The notes below the pieces were generated by a model. That model was given only the letters and a program-made list of their open reading frames with translations. It was not told where the DNA came from and searched no databases. This document shows, piece after piece, positions 25,901-33,617 of a stretch of DNA of 64,000 nucleotides. Source of the stretch: Blastobasis lacticolella (taxonomy: Eukaryota > Arthropoda > Insecta > Lepidoptera > Blastobasidae); the NCBI GenBank assembly GCA_905147135.1, contig LR990056.1, positions 1,436,001 to 1,500,000 of the forward strand, in the 5' to 3' direction. Every line of letters starts with the position of its first letter. Position 1 is the stretch's first letter. The translations under genes were made by a program, and so were the position numbers.

Positions 25901-28900
25901 CTAGATCTCAAACGGACAGAACTCAGGACAGTAGTTGGCACAATAACAGGACACCTCCCCCTGAACAAACTACTGTTCATGATAGGAGCTACGGACAGCC
26001 CTCTATGCAGGGGATGCCTAGTAGACGAGGAAACAGCGGCCCATGTGGTCCTGGAGTGTGAGGGACTTAAGGACCACAGGGTAAAAATCGCATTAGGAAC
26101 AGGGTCCCTCCGAGAGATCTGCGAGCGTCCGAAGAGACTGCTGGACTTCTGGAGGGAGCTGGGCTGGCTAAATTAGCACGCCTTAACTACGTACAAAGGA
26201 CCAAGTTTGAGTTCAAGTGCGGAAAAAGGAGCCCATTAACCTAAACCTAAACCTACCTTGGCTTCGGCCTGTCGCTCTTCTGGGCGGTCACCCAAGAGTC
26301 CGCGGCGGGAGTCGCGGCCGTCGCGCCCTCGCTCGCGCTCACGATCGGACCTGTACCAATAGTACAGTTTAGCTATATGTACCAGCTTCTACTATATGTT
26401 TATTTATTTTATATACCAACAGAATACATATATATAAAGTATCCCAAGTTAGGAATGTTTTAGCCGCTTTGGTTCAACCTTTATAATAAAATATATAAAT
26501 AAATATGCTTGGACAATTCACACTGTGCCATCTAGCCCCAAAGTAAGTCAAGTTTGTGTTAGGAGTGGCAAGAAAACTGATATTATGCATATACAACTTC
26601 CAGACCCGTAACAGAACTTAAAATTCACCATTTCAATTTCTGGCCGGCCGAGAATCGAACCCGAGACCTCTGCGTGGCATACAATACGTTATGCCACGCT
26701 CGGATTCGAAACGCGGTGATTTAGCAAAACAAGCCCCCTGACCAGATAACTACTAGAAATATACAACTCCAACTCCATCAGTCCGCAACAAGCACACATA
26801 CCGGTGTCTATCGTCGCGACGGTCGCGCTGTTTGTCGCGTCGCGGCGACTCGCGGCCGCGACGGTCGCGGCGGTCCCCCTCGCGCTCGCGACTGTCGCCT
26901 GTGGACGAATCGCACATGAATACGATAAGCAATAAGGAAATCCTCGTAATACATCGATGGTATGACGAATTAGAGGCGCATGCGAGAGAGTAGAGACGTG
27001 GCAAAAGTAAATAGATCTAAGTGGAAAAATGGGGGAGGCCTTTGTCCTGCGGTAGGACACAAGACGGACGGAAGGACGGGTAACAATAAAAAAAGGATTT
27101 GACTTATTTTCATATTTGTAAAAATTCTCACAGCGCCATCTAGCCCCAAAGTAAGCAAAGCTTGTGTTATGGGTGTTGGATAACTGATAAACTACTAATT
27201 CAGTTTTTAAATACATACATATACCTACGCGCAACAGAATGAAGAAAAAACTTCATTTACGTACCATTAGACGGCGCTATACATTTTTTCATACTAATTT
27301 CGGCATAAACGAAAACGCTATAGTAAAGTAAAATCGGAGCAAAACTTACACTCAGCCCTCTGATTAGCAATAATTCTTACACTAATAGCAAAGTATACTT
27401 TAATCCCAGAAAAATAATAGGATCCCGGTCCCAATATTTGGGAAGAGTTGAATATTTACATTCGAACTGTACGGTGAAACTGAAAACCGCGGCGAACGGC
27501 CAGTATAATATGTAGTGATAGGAAATCAAAGTGTTAAACGCTACAGCATTTGGATTTCAAAAGGGATTTTACAAAACGATTGTATGTTTTTTATAAAGTT
27601 TTTTTTTACTTACTGGAATCTCGCCCGGCGTCAGCATGGCGCGGCGCGGGCTCCGCTGGCGGTAGCTCAGGCTCCGACTCTGCCTGCGAATCCTGCGACA
27701 AACAAACCACATTACATACCGTGTTGCATATGGAGACTAGGAGAGAGATGGCTTGGGATACATGGCAGGTTTTACAGCTTTGTAGTATCATAGGGCTGAC
27801 TTACCTACCCTAGACGGCTAAAAGGCTAATTCAGAAGCAAAAAGCGTGAAAGCAAGATGAAAGTGGAATGTATCGCTCATAGAATAAGGTCCATTTTTGT
27901 ATCACGCCTTTTGGAATGCGGGGCGGTGCGTAATACAGTGTAAGTGATACAGAAATGGATCTCAATCTATGAGCAATACATTCCATTTTGATCTAGCTCT
28001 CACACTTTTCGCTTCTTAATTTAGACGAACGAATTTAGCCAAGTGTAATAGTTGTGCCTTTTAGGCTAAACTTACGGCTATGATTTCAAGAGCCTTATAT
28101 CGAACCGGCCCCCCTTTTTGTAAAAAGAATCTAAAACTACTTTAATCTAAAATTAACTTAATCTAAAATTAATTTCCTAATGACACATTTTTACAGAGTA
28201 ATCGTAGTTATGTATTTATCACTTTAACCTGGAGTTCATTCGGAATATCTAGGCAGTGATGATAAGTGGAACTAATTCGTCAAATTAGGTTAGCGGGAAC
28301 TGGACTGACCGGAAGTTAACGAGTTTGCTCAAACTACTACTTGTTTTATGTTATCTTTACGCAAATATATCAAAAACAATGTCCTAATGAGACCTGATGA
28401 GTAGTAAAATTAGTAACAAAGGCTCCGATTTGGCTGGAGCCGACTCACCGTCAGTTGCAGTGGATACTAATCCTTACGGGTGTACATAATAAAGTCGCTT
28501 TTGGATTATATCGGATGCGCGGGCGAGCTGACCTTGGGTCGACCGTCCGACTACGTCCGAAGCCAAAAGATACTTTTATTTTACACTGCGTAAATATTAG
28601 TATCGACTGCAACTGACGGTTGGTCGGCTCCAGCCAAATCGGGGCGTCTGTTACTAGTTTAAAAACGCCATCTCACACATATCATATTTATAGTATTATA
28701 ATTATAGTCATTGTGCACGTCTTATCTGCGTTTAATTTTCACATATCTCTTTTGTAGGCCTACTGGAAGAGATTTCTTTTAGGGATTAGTAGTGCCTGTT
28801 GTTTCATAACTAATCTGTACATTCTGTATTTGTTATATTGTGTACAATAAACTGTTAAATAAATAAATAAATATCATGGGCAGTTAGAACCTTTCACTGC

Positions 28901-31900
28901 CAACCTTCGTCAACCATCATTTACCATCGAGTAGAATGTTAGTCGTATTGCCAATGCCTCGGTCTCCGAGACGGAGGCTATCTTAAAAAAGATTTCTTCT
29001 CTGCTTACGATTGAAAACTAGAAAGTCTCGTAATCCTTAGCCTGATAGCAAGCAATGGTGGACCAACTCAATGTTTTCCGGAAATAACCTAAGCTTACCA
29101 ACAGAAAACCATATAGAGTTAATAGGCTGTTCCTAGACAGGCATGCTCCATCATCGGCCGCATCGTCACTTACCACCAGGTGAGATGGCGGTCAAATGCC
29201 TGTGGCCCTAGCACAAGTGTGTCCGCGACAAAGCTCGCGCCGCGAGAGAGCGTTTGTCTCTTTCTCTCAATACTAAGACGAAAGAGATAGCAATACATAT
29301 GTCGCGCTTTTTCTCGCTTATCGCGCGCGAGAGCAACTTGTGCTAGGCTAATCTAATTTTTAAAAAGGCGGTTAACCTAATTTAATGAAACAAAGCTAAG
29401 AATCATCTCGATTAAACTGGCTTTCAAATAAATAAACTGCATCGAAATCGGCCCATTCGTTCGGGAGGTACCATGCCAGACACGACACACAGGTCCACAG
29501 AGACATAACCCCTCTTATTTCGTCTGGGGTTAAAACACCGTGTGAAACTACGTGGTTCACATCATATTTTTCCATATAGGTACGCTTATCCATTTCTGGC
29601 GTTACAAATCAGTCTATAACTTCTTCAGAGGGTAATAGTATTGTTACTTTTATTTGGAGTGTAAATAGGCTTTATCCGTTCCAATTGACACTGAATACAT
29701 CGGATTCTTGATATAAAGGGGCTATGACTTGCCCCCATCGCCGAAGGACTTCGTACGCATCCACCAGCTTTCCGTACAAAATTTCTACGCCTTAGAAAAA
29801 CATTTTTTTAATTCCACACACAAACAACAACTGGGGACAAATGTTGCGCAACATGTCGCCAAACATCGCAGGACACTGGTCAACTGTGTATGAAAAAGTT
29901 ACGCAACGCGTGTCACTCGACATCTGGCGATGTCGTTCGACGTGCCACTCAACATGTCGCCCACTCGACATGTCGGGCAATGAATGTGTCATCCAAAGAA
30001 ATTGGATATAAAGGCATAGAGGACTGCAGTGACAGAAGTCACAATCTATATTTTGTTTCCTTTTTAATTGTGCATAATAACGAGTCCAATAGGGACGGCT
30101 ATAAGTCATCAAATACCGCTCCATAATAACCAGTGCTATTGTTAAATTTGGTGGTTTTGGTCACCTAATGTTCTAGCTTTTTGTATGACATTGAGTCATT
30201 TGTTTAGAGTTGTAACAGAGTGATAGTGTACATTCTCTATAAGTCGAGGCTCCAACAATGCTCTATGTCCAATATCTTTGGTGTCACCTATGATTACCAA
30301 TTTTTTAAGACTAAATATATATAGTATTTTCGGATTCAGTCGCCATAAAAATATAGTGAATTAATAAATAATATTGAATATTTTAAATAAAATATATGTA
30401 TATTAATTTGTAGGATGATGAGTAATTTTGAGAAACGCTTTATAATTAATATTACAATCGAATTCTAAATTATAATCGACCATTAACTCATTCTGTTCCT
30501 AACAATTCTCTGATTTTAATTATTGACTTTGCAACTTACGTAAATAGCCTTCAGGGGAGACACCTATGTAAGCCGATGCTGCTTGTTCATAAGGCTTTAT
30601 ATACCAAGGCGCAAAACAATCCAGTTTCAAAATCTTGAAGGTTCATAAACGTAAAAAACCATGATCGCAAATTTGCACAGGGACGACACCTTTGTAAACT
30701 GAAATTAGATATGGCTTGCAAACCAACGCGCAAAAATTCCAAGGATATACCGGTGGTTCAACAACATATAAGACTATGGGCGAAGATGTGCACAGATACT
30801 ACTTATTTTTACCCGACTTTCCAAAGTACCCAATTTTGAAAAACAGTGGTACAACTCCAACTGTCATATCCGCCCGGTATATATTGATATATTGTGGTAT
30901 TTATAAACTTTTATCGTAAATACCACATAGTTATCCTAGCCTAGAGACTTAAGTTAGTACCATATTTTAAGACTTTCGTGGTTATTTACTACACTTTCAC
31001 TACACAAAATGTCTTAATATCACGGTAAAAACAATACTTACCGAAGTAAGTATTATTACTTTTAGCAAAAATTACCCAAAATGAAAAATTACTGGTCTCG
31101 TTTTCATATTCATCGGCATCAAACTTTGCACTCTTATTTAGTTACATATTTCAATTAATAAAGTATTGAAAACTTACTATGAAATCTGTAATGATGAACT
31201 TGAACCAATGAAATATAAATACATAACAAATCGCCATACAACATATTAATAGGAGCCTTGTATTTCTGTGACTTTTAATGGTAAATTCTGTTTGTAACTT
31301 GCATGTACACATGATACACATGAGCCGTGTGGTGTCCGGCAGAGTAGAATAGCACCAACCCCTTACGCTCATGGGTGTCGTACAAGGCGACTAATGTTTT
31401 CGAGACAAAAGATGGAAGATGGGCAGCAGCATTTTCCATTGTTATATTTAAACACTGCGATCTCCAACCCGCCTGCCAAGCATGGAGATTATGGCAATAA
31501 CCTCCCCTTTCGTGGGAGAGGCCCTAAGCCCTGCAGTGGACTGTTACGGGCTGTGATGATGATACAAATATGCATACATGTGTGAAACATCATTGAGTTG
31601 TTTGGTTAGTTCTGTAATATTTTTTATTCTACACTGTGACAAACGAGCAGACAGCCCACCTGATAGTAAGTGGTAACTGTCGCCAATAACATCAATGATT
31701 CATGCATTTAGGCTGCAGGCAACAAAAATGCAGAACCGCAGGTACGTTGTCACTAAGACTAAGATTATATGTCTTATGCCTACAATTGCACTGGCTACAT
31801 TAACTTGGCTAGAATTTTAGGTTAACTCAATTATTTTCCTAGTATTTACCTACCTAATTTCAACTGTCAATATCCTACCATACCATGTCCTAAATTTTAT

Positions 31901-33617
31901 TAAGGTGTGCCGATGGCAGGTCGCAGAAGCTCAATCCTACATAAACTGTACCTAACAACTGTATAACCTGTGTACCACAAATGAATAAATGATAAATGAT
32001 CAACTATGCTAATTAATATAAATGAACACATAAATTCAAAATTGATCCACGTTTACGACAAACTGAGTGACACAGCCGCAAATATTAAAACTATTTAATT
32101 CGAAACTTTAGTTATTTTTTCATACTCAGTCTATGAACAACGGTACCTGTAGCATCAACAATAACAAAAATTTTATAAACTAAAATCTTCATAACTTTAC
32201 AGTTTCCTATCTTACAAATTAATTTTGAACATTGCTCTTACTTCTATGTACTCACGTGTGTCGCACTAGGGCACTCAGTAAGGCGCTGGGGACACGATCA
32301 GCGGGCTTCTTGAGGGGGCCTCAGCTCGGACTCGAGGGGTATTTGACTTTTGTTTTGTGTCAATTTACAAATGGGTAACATATAAAATAATAAGAGTGTT
32401 AATATCATCGTTGAAAACAATGCAACGAAATTACATTATTTTTTTCTTTTGCGAAATTTCTTTTAACACATGACAGTGACTTGCATACATATAAAAATTG
32501 ATTATGTATAATTCTATTACTTCAATTTTTAAAGAGTAATATAGGAAGTTTATTTGATATTGATAATAGCATAGCTACAATTACTTGACTTCTATTTTAT
32601 ACTGGTGAACATAAGCAATAAATGTCCAAATTACCTCGCTCATATCCATGTTCACATCATCGTAGTTGGTGTCATCGTCGCGACGGCGGGCGGAGCCGGC
32701 GGACACGCTGACGGCGCCCTAAAATATCAATCTATTGTCAAGCAGACAATCAAGATTAGTATCGATTGTCATGGTATTAACTACAAAATACAGCTATAAC
32801 ATTGTAACAAAACTAACAAATTAATGATGTCACAACACCATGCTGTATTGAATAACAATCTTGACATCAATATCCCGGTTGTGCTCTCAGTTGTGAGGGC
32901 ACGTGGTCTGCCTTGACCATGCCCCTGGATTTGGCAGATCAGCTGATTGCAGCTTGCAGAACAGCTTAATGGCTGGTACCTTCACCTTACAGAATACCGC
33001 AGCCAAACAAAGCTATTTCTTTTGTATTGTGGTCTTGCCTGTGACCAGTGTTGTGTCGAGGTTTCCAGTGCTTCATGGGGTGGTGATTTGGGAAACTGGC
33101 TTTGGCAGTGGAGGGGCATTTGCATTTTTGTTGCCAGAGCAACGTGTTATAGAGGTGTTGCTAATGTCTATAGGCAGTGGTGAACACTTTCCATCAGGTG
33201 GCCCGCTTGCCTGTTTGCCTACCATATGACATAAAAAAAAAAGAATTGGTACATAGTGGCACTGGTATTCGACCTAGGTACCTCTTGTTTACAAGTCCGA
33301 TTCGCTAGGCATTAGGCCATCGACACCATGGCTACATTACCGGAGGGAAAACACCACGACGAAATATGTAGGTATCTACCTATGTGGTGTTTATTTGTTT
33401 GAAATTTTAGTAGAAAATGTTTTATACAATCAAACTAGTGTAACTAAAAAAGATACAGGTAATCGCGGTCAGTTAGTAAGAAAATATAAGATATTACACA
33501 CCACACAAGCAAATAACATCGATATGGTCGATGCAAGGTCGTGTTACTTACCAAATGGTTGTCGAATCGTTCATTTTCATTTTCATCGTCGCTGCCGTAT
33601 CCAACAAGGGAATCCAT
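13842..33617 (-). CDS. RSRC2: RSRC2, arginine/serine-rich coiled-coil protein 2 (11 exons, 429 aa)
   Basis: Eleven exons join in phase with GT-AG borders into 429 codons, close to the ~430 residues of vertebrate RSRC2. Order: acidic start MDSLVGYGSDDENENE; Glu/Pro segment; long RD/RE-rich region (77-194); RSRSRSRPRG and an Ala/His repeat (195-237); conserved SSYKVNKKLEVMEKMG (about 254-269); PYYNPAQG motif; KRKLLW segment; SMAP-type domain with WKGTRFAQDSDGRQASKFMR and LMGIKEP (about 350-377); and terminal GLGFQRGQF. RS/RD proteins of this type are nuclear and linked to RNA processing. The exact role of RSRC2 is poorly defined. The gene is head to head with sno. A retrotransposon lies antisense in intron 5. 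Identity rests on the SMAP domain, C terminus, length and RS-rich layout. Confidence 0.9.
14000..16498 (-). other. RSRC2 intron 10
   Basis: Contains a MITE (14038-14192) ending 38 bp from the exon 11 acceptor. Otherwise AT-rich, with no exon-like frame that fits. A 64-codon minus-strand frame at 15193-15387 is unexplained. A short piece of retroposon family G lies near 16424-16470. Confidence 0.5.
14038..14192. mobile_element. MITE with 26-bp perfect terminal inverted repeats
   Basis: Starts GGGTATGTGCCGGGTTTCCT (14038) and ends in the exact complement (14192); the arms match over 26 bp. An internal GGTCACGGGA / TCCCGTGACC pair makes the whole element nearly palindromic. A solo arm lies at 231-254. 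Confidence 0.85.
16499..16679 (-). CDS. RSRC2: RSRC2 exon 10 (SMAP domain)
   Basis: Encodes VAKRKLLWSHKAKAQAAEAG, an Ala/Gly tract made by GCGGGC repeats, and then WKGTRFAQDSDGRQASKFMR plus LMGIKEP. The last two are the diagnostic SMAP-domain core. The donor is GTGAGA and the exon ends in phase 1. Confidence 0.92.
16680..17636 (-). other. RSRC2 intron 9
   Basis: Includes the donor-derived tandem array (17370-17490 and 17614-17660), a MITE (17491-17613) and two copies of an AT-rich 'aaagataaaacctata' segment (about 16742 and 16948). Confidence 0.5.
17370..17660 (-). repeat. Tandem repeat of the RSRC2 exon 9 donor junction
   Basis: On the minus strand the real exon end is ACTAGACCAG|GTACGGACACT. 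Degenerate copies of the same ~24-bp unit continue into the intron: ACTAGACCAGGTACGGACAC, ACTCGAACAGGTGCGGGTAC, GACCAGATGCGGACAG, CAACAGGTACGGATACT and ACTCGACCAGGTACGGACT. Several keep a full CAG|GT core. Confidence 0.8.
17491..17613. mobile_element. MITE inside the donor-derived repeat
   Basis: Termini TTGGCTATCTCAGAAGACAA and TTGCGCCAGCTCAGATAGCCAA pair imperfectly, and TGAATTTGA pairs with TCAAATTCA. It splits the tandem array, so it arrived after at least part of the array existed. Confidence 0.7.
17637..17782 (-). CDS. RSRC2: RSRC2 exon 9 (residues 269-317)
   Basis: The acceptor is CGTCCCCAG. Encodes LQIKTPDGSMATAQQL, a Gly/Ala/Pro stretch, and PPYYNPAQGSAARILDQ. The donor ACCAG|GTACGG is the start of a degenerate tandem array that copies this junction. 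Confidence 0.88.
17971..18080 (-). mobile_element. SINE-like family E, copy
   Basis: Contains AGGCTGTTCCTAGACAGACA, GCATCGTCACTTACCACCAG and a GTGAAATGGCGGTCAAAT end. It matches 29116-29200, and in the other orientation 42751-42900, 48550-48715, 46563-46640 and 60505-60590. Confidence 0.6.
18100..18254. mobile_element. MITE family P, 5'-damaged copy
   Basis: CTGATTTCAATGATTGAAAT on the left and CATCGAAATCAGATAACTGT then TGGCAACAGCATTACGTA on the right match the complete element at 42259-42460. The outer left end is missing. Confidence 0.65.
19069..19160 (-). CDS. RSRC2: RSRC2 exon 8 (residues 238-268)
   Basis: The acceptor is TTTTTGCAG and the donor is GTGAGT. Encodes ISPPSGDYRPSSYKVNKKLE then VMEKM, a conserved-looking segment leading into the coiled coil. 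Confidence 0.88.
19204..19475 (-). mobile_element. Dispersed repeat family K, copy 1
   Basis: Contains ATCATCATCATCACAGCC, AGTCCACTGCAGGACTTAGA and CGTACGACACCCACGAGTGT-like segments. Copies in opposite orientation lie at 22660-22916 and 31325-31565. The (ATC)n end suggests a non-LTR retrotransposon 3' tail. Class is unassigned. Confidence 0.65.
19495..19680. mobile_element. Dispersed repeat family Q, copy 1
   Basis: Shares TATCTTTCAATCGTC, GGAAAGTAGGAAGGAAACAC and ACGACCGGACCGTG segments with 48749-48990. Class is unassigned. Confidence 0.65.
20058..20186 (-). CDS. RSRC2: RSRC2 exon 7 (RS run and Ala/His repeat)
   Basis: 129 bp between CCCCCAG and GTAAGA. Encodes PGRNRTRSRSRSRPRG and then a low-complexity HAAHTTHATHAGHAAHA tract. 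The tract is encoded by an imperfect CGGCGTGNG array on the plus strand. Both phases fit the neighbouring exons. Confidence 0.85.
20187..21238 (-). other. RSRC2 intron 6
   Basis: Contains an RTE-like 3' tail at about 20380-20590 ('ccgattttaatggatc' and 'acatgttcgggaac' blocks, related to 29370-29530). A GCGCCATCTA motif lies at about 20665. No exon is supported. Confidence 0.45.
21239..21402 (-). CDS. RSRC2: RSRC2 exon 6 (residues 141-194)
   Basis: Reads VPALMDLKLAASPGPRDTAS followed by RD/RE-rich sequence ending HGRRQEE. The donor is GTTAGT. 164 bp, ending in phase 2. Confidence 0.88.
21448..21980. mobile_element. Inverted-repeat element family H, uninterrupted copy
   Basis: Runs from CTTATTTATAAAAAGTTATG to TATTTTTATGAATAAGACC, with inverted termini. 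Shares long blocks (TAGCGCTAAAAC, CTTATAGAAGGCTGATCCCT, TTATCCTGAAGAGGATAGGC) with 57615-58290, where a poly-A retroposon interrupts it. A smaller relative with the same ends lies near 45105-45225. Confidence 0.7.
21986..22235. mobile_element. MITE family D, copy 1 (250 bp)
   Basis: Long inverted termini from ACTAGTGACAGACGCTCCGA to the matching GTCTGTTACTAGT end, with internal GCCGACTAACCGTCAGTTGC paired to GCAACTGACGGTTGGTCGGC. A second 250-bp copy is at 28409-28658. Confidence 0.85.
22477..22631. mobile_element. MITE with 37-bp imperfect inverted repeats
   Basis: Arms 22477-22513 and 22595-22631 pair over 37 bp with about four mismatches (core ATCGGGTTTGTTACCATGG). A degraded relative may lie near 30967-31040. 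Confidence 0.8.
22660..22916 (+). mobile_element. Dispersed repeat family K, copy 2
   Basis: Contains GTGTGGTGTCCGGCAGAGTA, GTGGGTGTCGTACAAGGCGA and GAGATTATGGCAATAACCTC. Same family as 19204-19475 and 31325-31565. Confidence 0.65.
23005..23017. repeat. Target-site duplication, left copy
   Basis: TACCTTGGCTTCG, identical to 26254-26266. On the minus strand it reads CGAAGCCAAG|GTA and is followed by TGAAAAC. It is therefore the original RSRC2 exon 5 end and donor context, left 3.2 kb inside the intron. Confidence 0.92.
23018..26176 (+). CDS. Retrotransposon ORF2-type polyprotein (5' truncated)
   Basis: About 1,052 codons without a stop. The remaining N terminus is the end of an APE endonuclease (AQTIIDLTLAS, SDHRWVRFKLN). 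Residues below are counted from the TTG at 23009. RT motifs: KAPGPDGIFPGLLKW (about 304), FIDIEGAFDK (431), CPQGGVLSPLLW (489) and YADDIAIL (521, catalytic DD). RNase H motifs: YTDGSKTDQGTGAG (783), ILSDSMSVLMAL and GHSNSMGNDAADELA (886). A C-x2-C-x8-H-x4-C knuckle starts at about 999 (CRGCLVDEETAAHVVLEC). The product would make cDNA by target-primed reverse transcription. There is no true start, because an ATG-like opening is only the flanking TTGGCTTCG of RSRC2. The 5' truncation makes this copy non-autonomous. Confidence 0.93.
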   Translation, partial: NGRGEDLINYLMTTKLSLINRGAEPTFVTRRAQTIIDLTLASDRASNLISDWHVSDEASCSDHRWVRFKLNIENRERSVSRNPRKTDRIRYAIGAEKSLAKIVIPPTYHTDNDIDKQVDKITLTLTDAYEQTCPLTSPQSGPKPRHQWWGPELEKLKRKLRKQFNRAKNTRCDSDWDTYKETQNKYKKCVRQRKEECWRRFCSSIESNTQAARIKNVLSNDKVHNLGSLIKPDKTYTKTDSDVCELLLGTHFPGCEIKNEQTWSETAEHHPSEAEWEQVEKVVTRDKVRWAMDSFLPYKAPGPDGIFPGLLKWCGGRLLDHLVSIYRACLAKRYIPLKWREVRVVFIPKPGKSDYTQPKAFRPISLTSFLLKVLERICDRDIRDSALIKYPLHKNQHAYTAGKSTESALHSVTTHIEHAMTSKQSTLGVFIDIEGAFDKTHFGSINQALIKHGVKDTIAGWIDSMLRRRAVRITINNTTRAVVARGCPQGGVLSPLLWNIVVNELISRLNDNRFHTIGYADDIAILISGPFENVLCDLMGSALKIVESWCSEHDLSVNPSKTEMVLFTHKRNLGELRLPKLFGTKLSLTDEVKYLGVIFDKKLLWNKHLEHKLAKASISLWQCSRLLGKTWGISPRIARWLYTAVVRPFVAYGAVAWWSRTKLNTAVNRLQRFQRMACSAITGCMRSTPTASLEVLLGLPPLDLHIQQEAKMAILRLKITKQWNNKLGSHRTLWETMVQSNPMFEAKCDRIAKQFTFGKRYQIQTAETEADWSGIREVRIYTDGSKTDQGTGAGIFSLDLNIKSSIPLGEHSTIFQCECVAITQAAMRVKRLGIRDQGIRILSDSMSVLMALGKNSINSALILECHQALEDISLTNRVTIQWIKGHSNSMGNDAADELARKGSGMESAGPPPSLPLSFNTLRAWVSKHTTDQHNKRWQNTIGCRQSKLVVTERSPKLTNKLLDLKRTELRTVVGTITGHLPLNKLLFMIGATDSPLCRGCLVDEETAAHVVLECEGLKDHRVKIALGTGSLREICERPKRLLDFWRELGWLN
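23018..26253 (+). mobile_element. 5'-truncated non-LTR retrotransposon (EN-RT-RNase H, I/LOA-like)
   Basis: A 3.24-kb insert in RSRC2 intron 5, antisense to that gene, flanked by a perfect 13-bp target duplication. It begins inside the endonuclease domain and ends in TTAACCTAAACCTAAACC. The coding frame is uninterrupted, so the insertion is probably young. The APE endonuclease remnant, RT, RNase H and C-terminal zinc knuckle point to an RNase-H-bearing clade such as I or LOA. The exact clade is not resolved. Confidence 0.93.
26254..26266. repeat. Target-site duplication, right copy, spanning RSRC2 exon 5 donor
   Basis: TACCTTGGCTTCG. Positions 26257-26266 are the last 10 exon bases and 26254-26256 the first three intron bases (GTA) of RSRC2 intron 5. 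Confidence 0.92.
26257..26350 (-). CDS. RSRC2: RSRC2 exon 5 (residues 109-140), donor reshaped by LINE insertion
   Basis: The acceptor is GGTACAG. The exon ends GCCGAAGCCAAG and the donor now reads GTAGGT. The last 10 exon bases and first 3 intron bases (26266-26254) form one copy of the retrotransposon target duplication; the other copy is at 23005-23017. The protein ends GLLGDRPEERQAEAK. Confidence 0.88.
26520..26703 (-). mobile_element. tRNA-derived SINE family I, copy 1
   Basis: The minus strand has a B-box-like GGTCTCGGGTTCGATTCTCG and a tail shared with 43305-43533 and 59770-59999 (TTTCTGTAACGGGTCTGG-type core; AGCCCCAAAGTAAGCAAG-like 3' block). It fills most of the 451-bp RSRC2 intron 4. 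Confidence 0.75.
26802..26898 (-). CDS. RSRC2: RSRC2 exon 4 (residues 77-108, RD-rich)
   Basis: 97 bp between CGTCCACAG and GTATGT. Alternating Arg/Asp/Glu sequence (REREGDRRDRRGRESPRRDK) keeps frame with both neighbours. Confidence 0.88.
27125..27232 (-). mobile_element. SINE family I, headless fragment
   Basis: CAGCGCCATCTAGCCCCAAA and GCTTGTGTTATGGGTG match the body of family I. The tRNA-like head is absent. Lies in RSRC2 intron 3. Confidence 0.65.
27614..27692 (-). CDS. RSRC2: RSRC2 exon 3 (residues 51-76)
   Basis: The acceptor is TTGTCGCAG and the donor is GTAAGT. Encodes DSQAESEPELPPAEPAPRHA and leaves one base for the next codon. Confidence 0.85.
27800..28050. mobile_element. MITE family N, copy 1
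   Basis: AATTCAGAAGCAAAAAGCGT on the left and ACACTTTTCGCTTCTTAATT on the right, with the family core AGAATAAGGTCCATTTTTGT. Relatives: 40781-40999, 53981-54190 and a fragment near 58280-58375. Confidence 0.75.
28409..28658. mobile_element. MITE family D, copy 2 (250 bp)
   Basis: Same length and termini as 21986-22235; the GGCTGGAGCCGACTCACCGT arm pairs with its complement on the right. It ends GTCTGTTACTAGT. Confidence 0.85.
29116..29200 (-). mobile_element. SINE-like family E, copy
   Basis: AATAGGCTGTTCCTAGACAG and CATCGTCACTTACCACCAGG match 17971-18080. It directly abuts the family B MITE. Confidence 0.6.
29208..29346. mobile_element. MITE family B, intact copy
   Basis: 139 bp from CTAGCACAAGTGTG to ACTTGTGCTAG, with CGCGCGCGAGAGC inside the right arm and a mirrored CGCGCCGCGAGAGAGCG on the left. 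The reference copy for the split element at 1234-1800. Confidence 0.75.
29370..29530. mobile_element. RTE-like 3' tail fragment
   Basis: AAACAAAGCTAAGAATCATC, ATCGAAATCGGCCCATTCGT and AACCCCTCTTATTTCGTCTG blocks match the type of tail also seen at 20380-20590. Non-coding. Confidence 0.5.
31325..31565 (+). mobile_element. Dispersed repeat family K, copy 3
   Basis: GTGTGGTGTCCGGCAGAGTA, GGTGTCGTACAAGGCGACTA and GAGATTATGGCAATAACCTC, with a GTGATGATGATA end. Matches 22660-22916. Confidence 0.7.
32635..32718 (-). CDS. RSRC2: RSRC2 exon 2 (residues 23-50)
   Basis: The acceptor is TATTTTAG and the donor is GTAATT. 28 codons in phase 0: GAVSVSAGSARRRDDD then NYDDVNMDMSE. Confidence 0.85.
32880..33243 (+). 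mobile_element. Poly-A retroposon family G, long copy
   Basis: Ends GCCTGTTTGCCTACCATATG then ACATAAAAAAAAAA. Its body (GGTTTCCAGTGCTTCATGGG, TGCTAATGTCTATAGGCAGT) matches 57862-58096. It is longer than the other copy at its 5' end. In RSRC2 intron 1. Confidence 0.7.
33255..33330 (-). mobile_element. Degenerate tRNA-like SINE head
   Basis: The minus strand reads GTCGATGGCCTAATGCCTAG and GGTACCTAGGTCGAATACCA, an A-box-like block followed by a weak B box. The stems are too degraded for a functional tRNA. Confidence 0.5.
33552..33617 (-). CDS. RSRC2: RSRC2 exon 1 (residues 1-22)
   Basis: Starts at ATG 33617-33615 and ends before GTAAGT (33551-33546), in phase 0. The acidic start MDSLVGYGSDDENENE is typical of nuclear RNA-processing factors. 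Confidence 0.85.

Larger units (their letters stand above)
27693..32634 (-). other. RSRC2 intron 2
   Basis: 4.9-kb intron with a family N MITE (27800-28050), family D MITE (28409-28658), family E repeat (29116-29200), family B MITE (29208-29346), RTE-like tail (29370-29530) and family K repeat (31325-31565). ACATGTCG repeats occur near 29915-29980. No additional exon fits the phase-0 join. Confidence 0.5.

Noticed and set aside
26234..26253. CCTAAA repeats as telomeric (CCTAA)n sequence
   Set aside because: Only about two and a half units, at the 3' end of the retrotransposon and directly before the target duplication; they are the element's tail.
26689..27234. 181-codon minus-strand frame
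   Set aside because: It is RSRC2 exon 4 read in another frame and joined to SINE sequence; the proper frame is fixed by splice phase.
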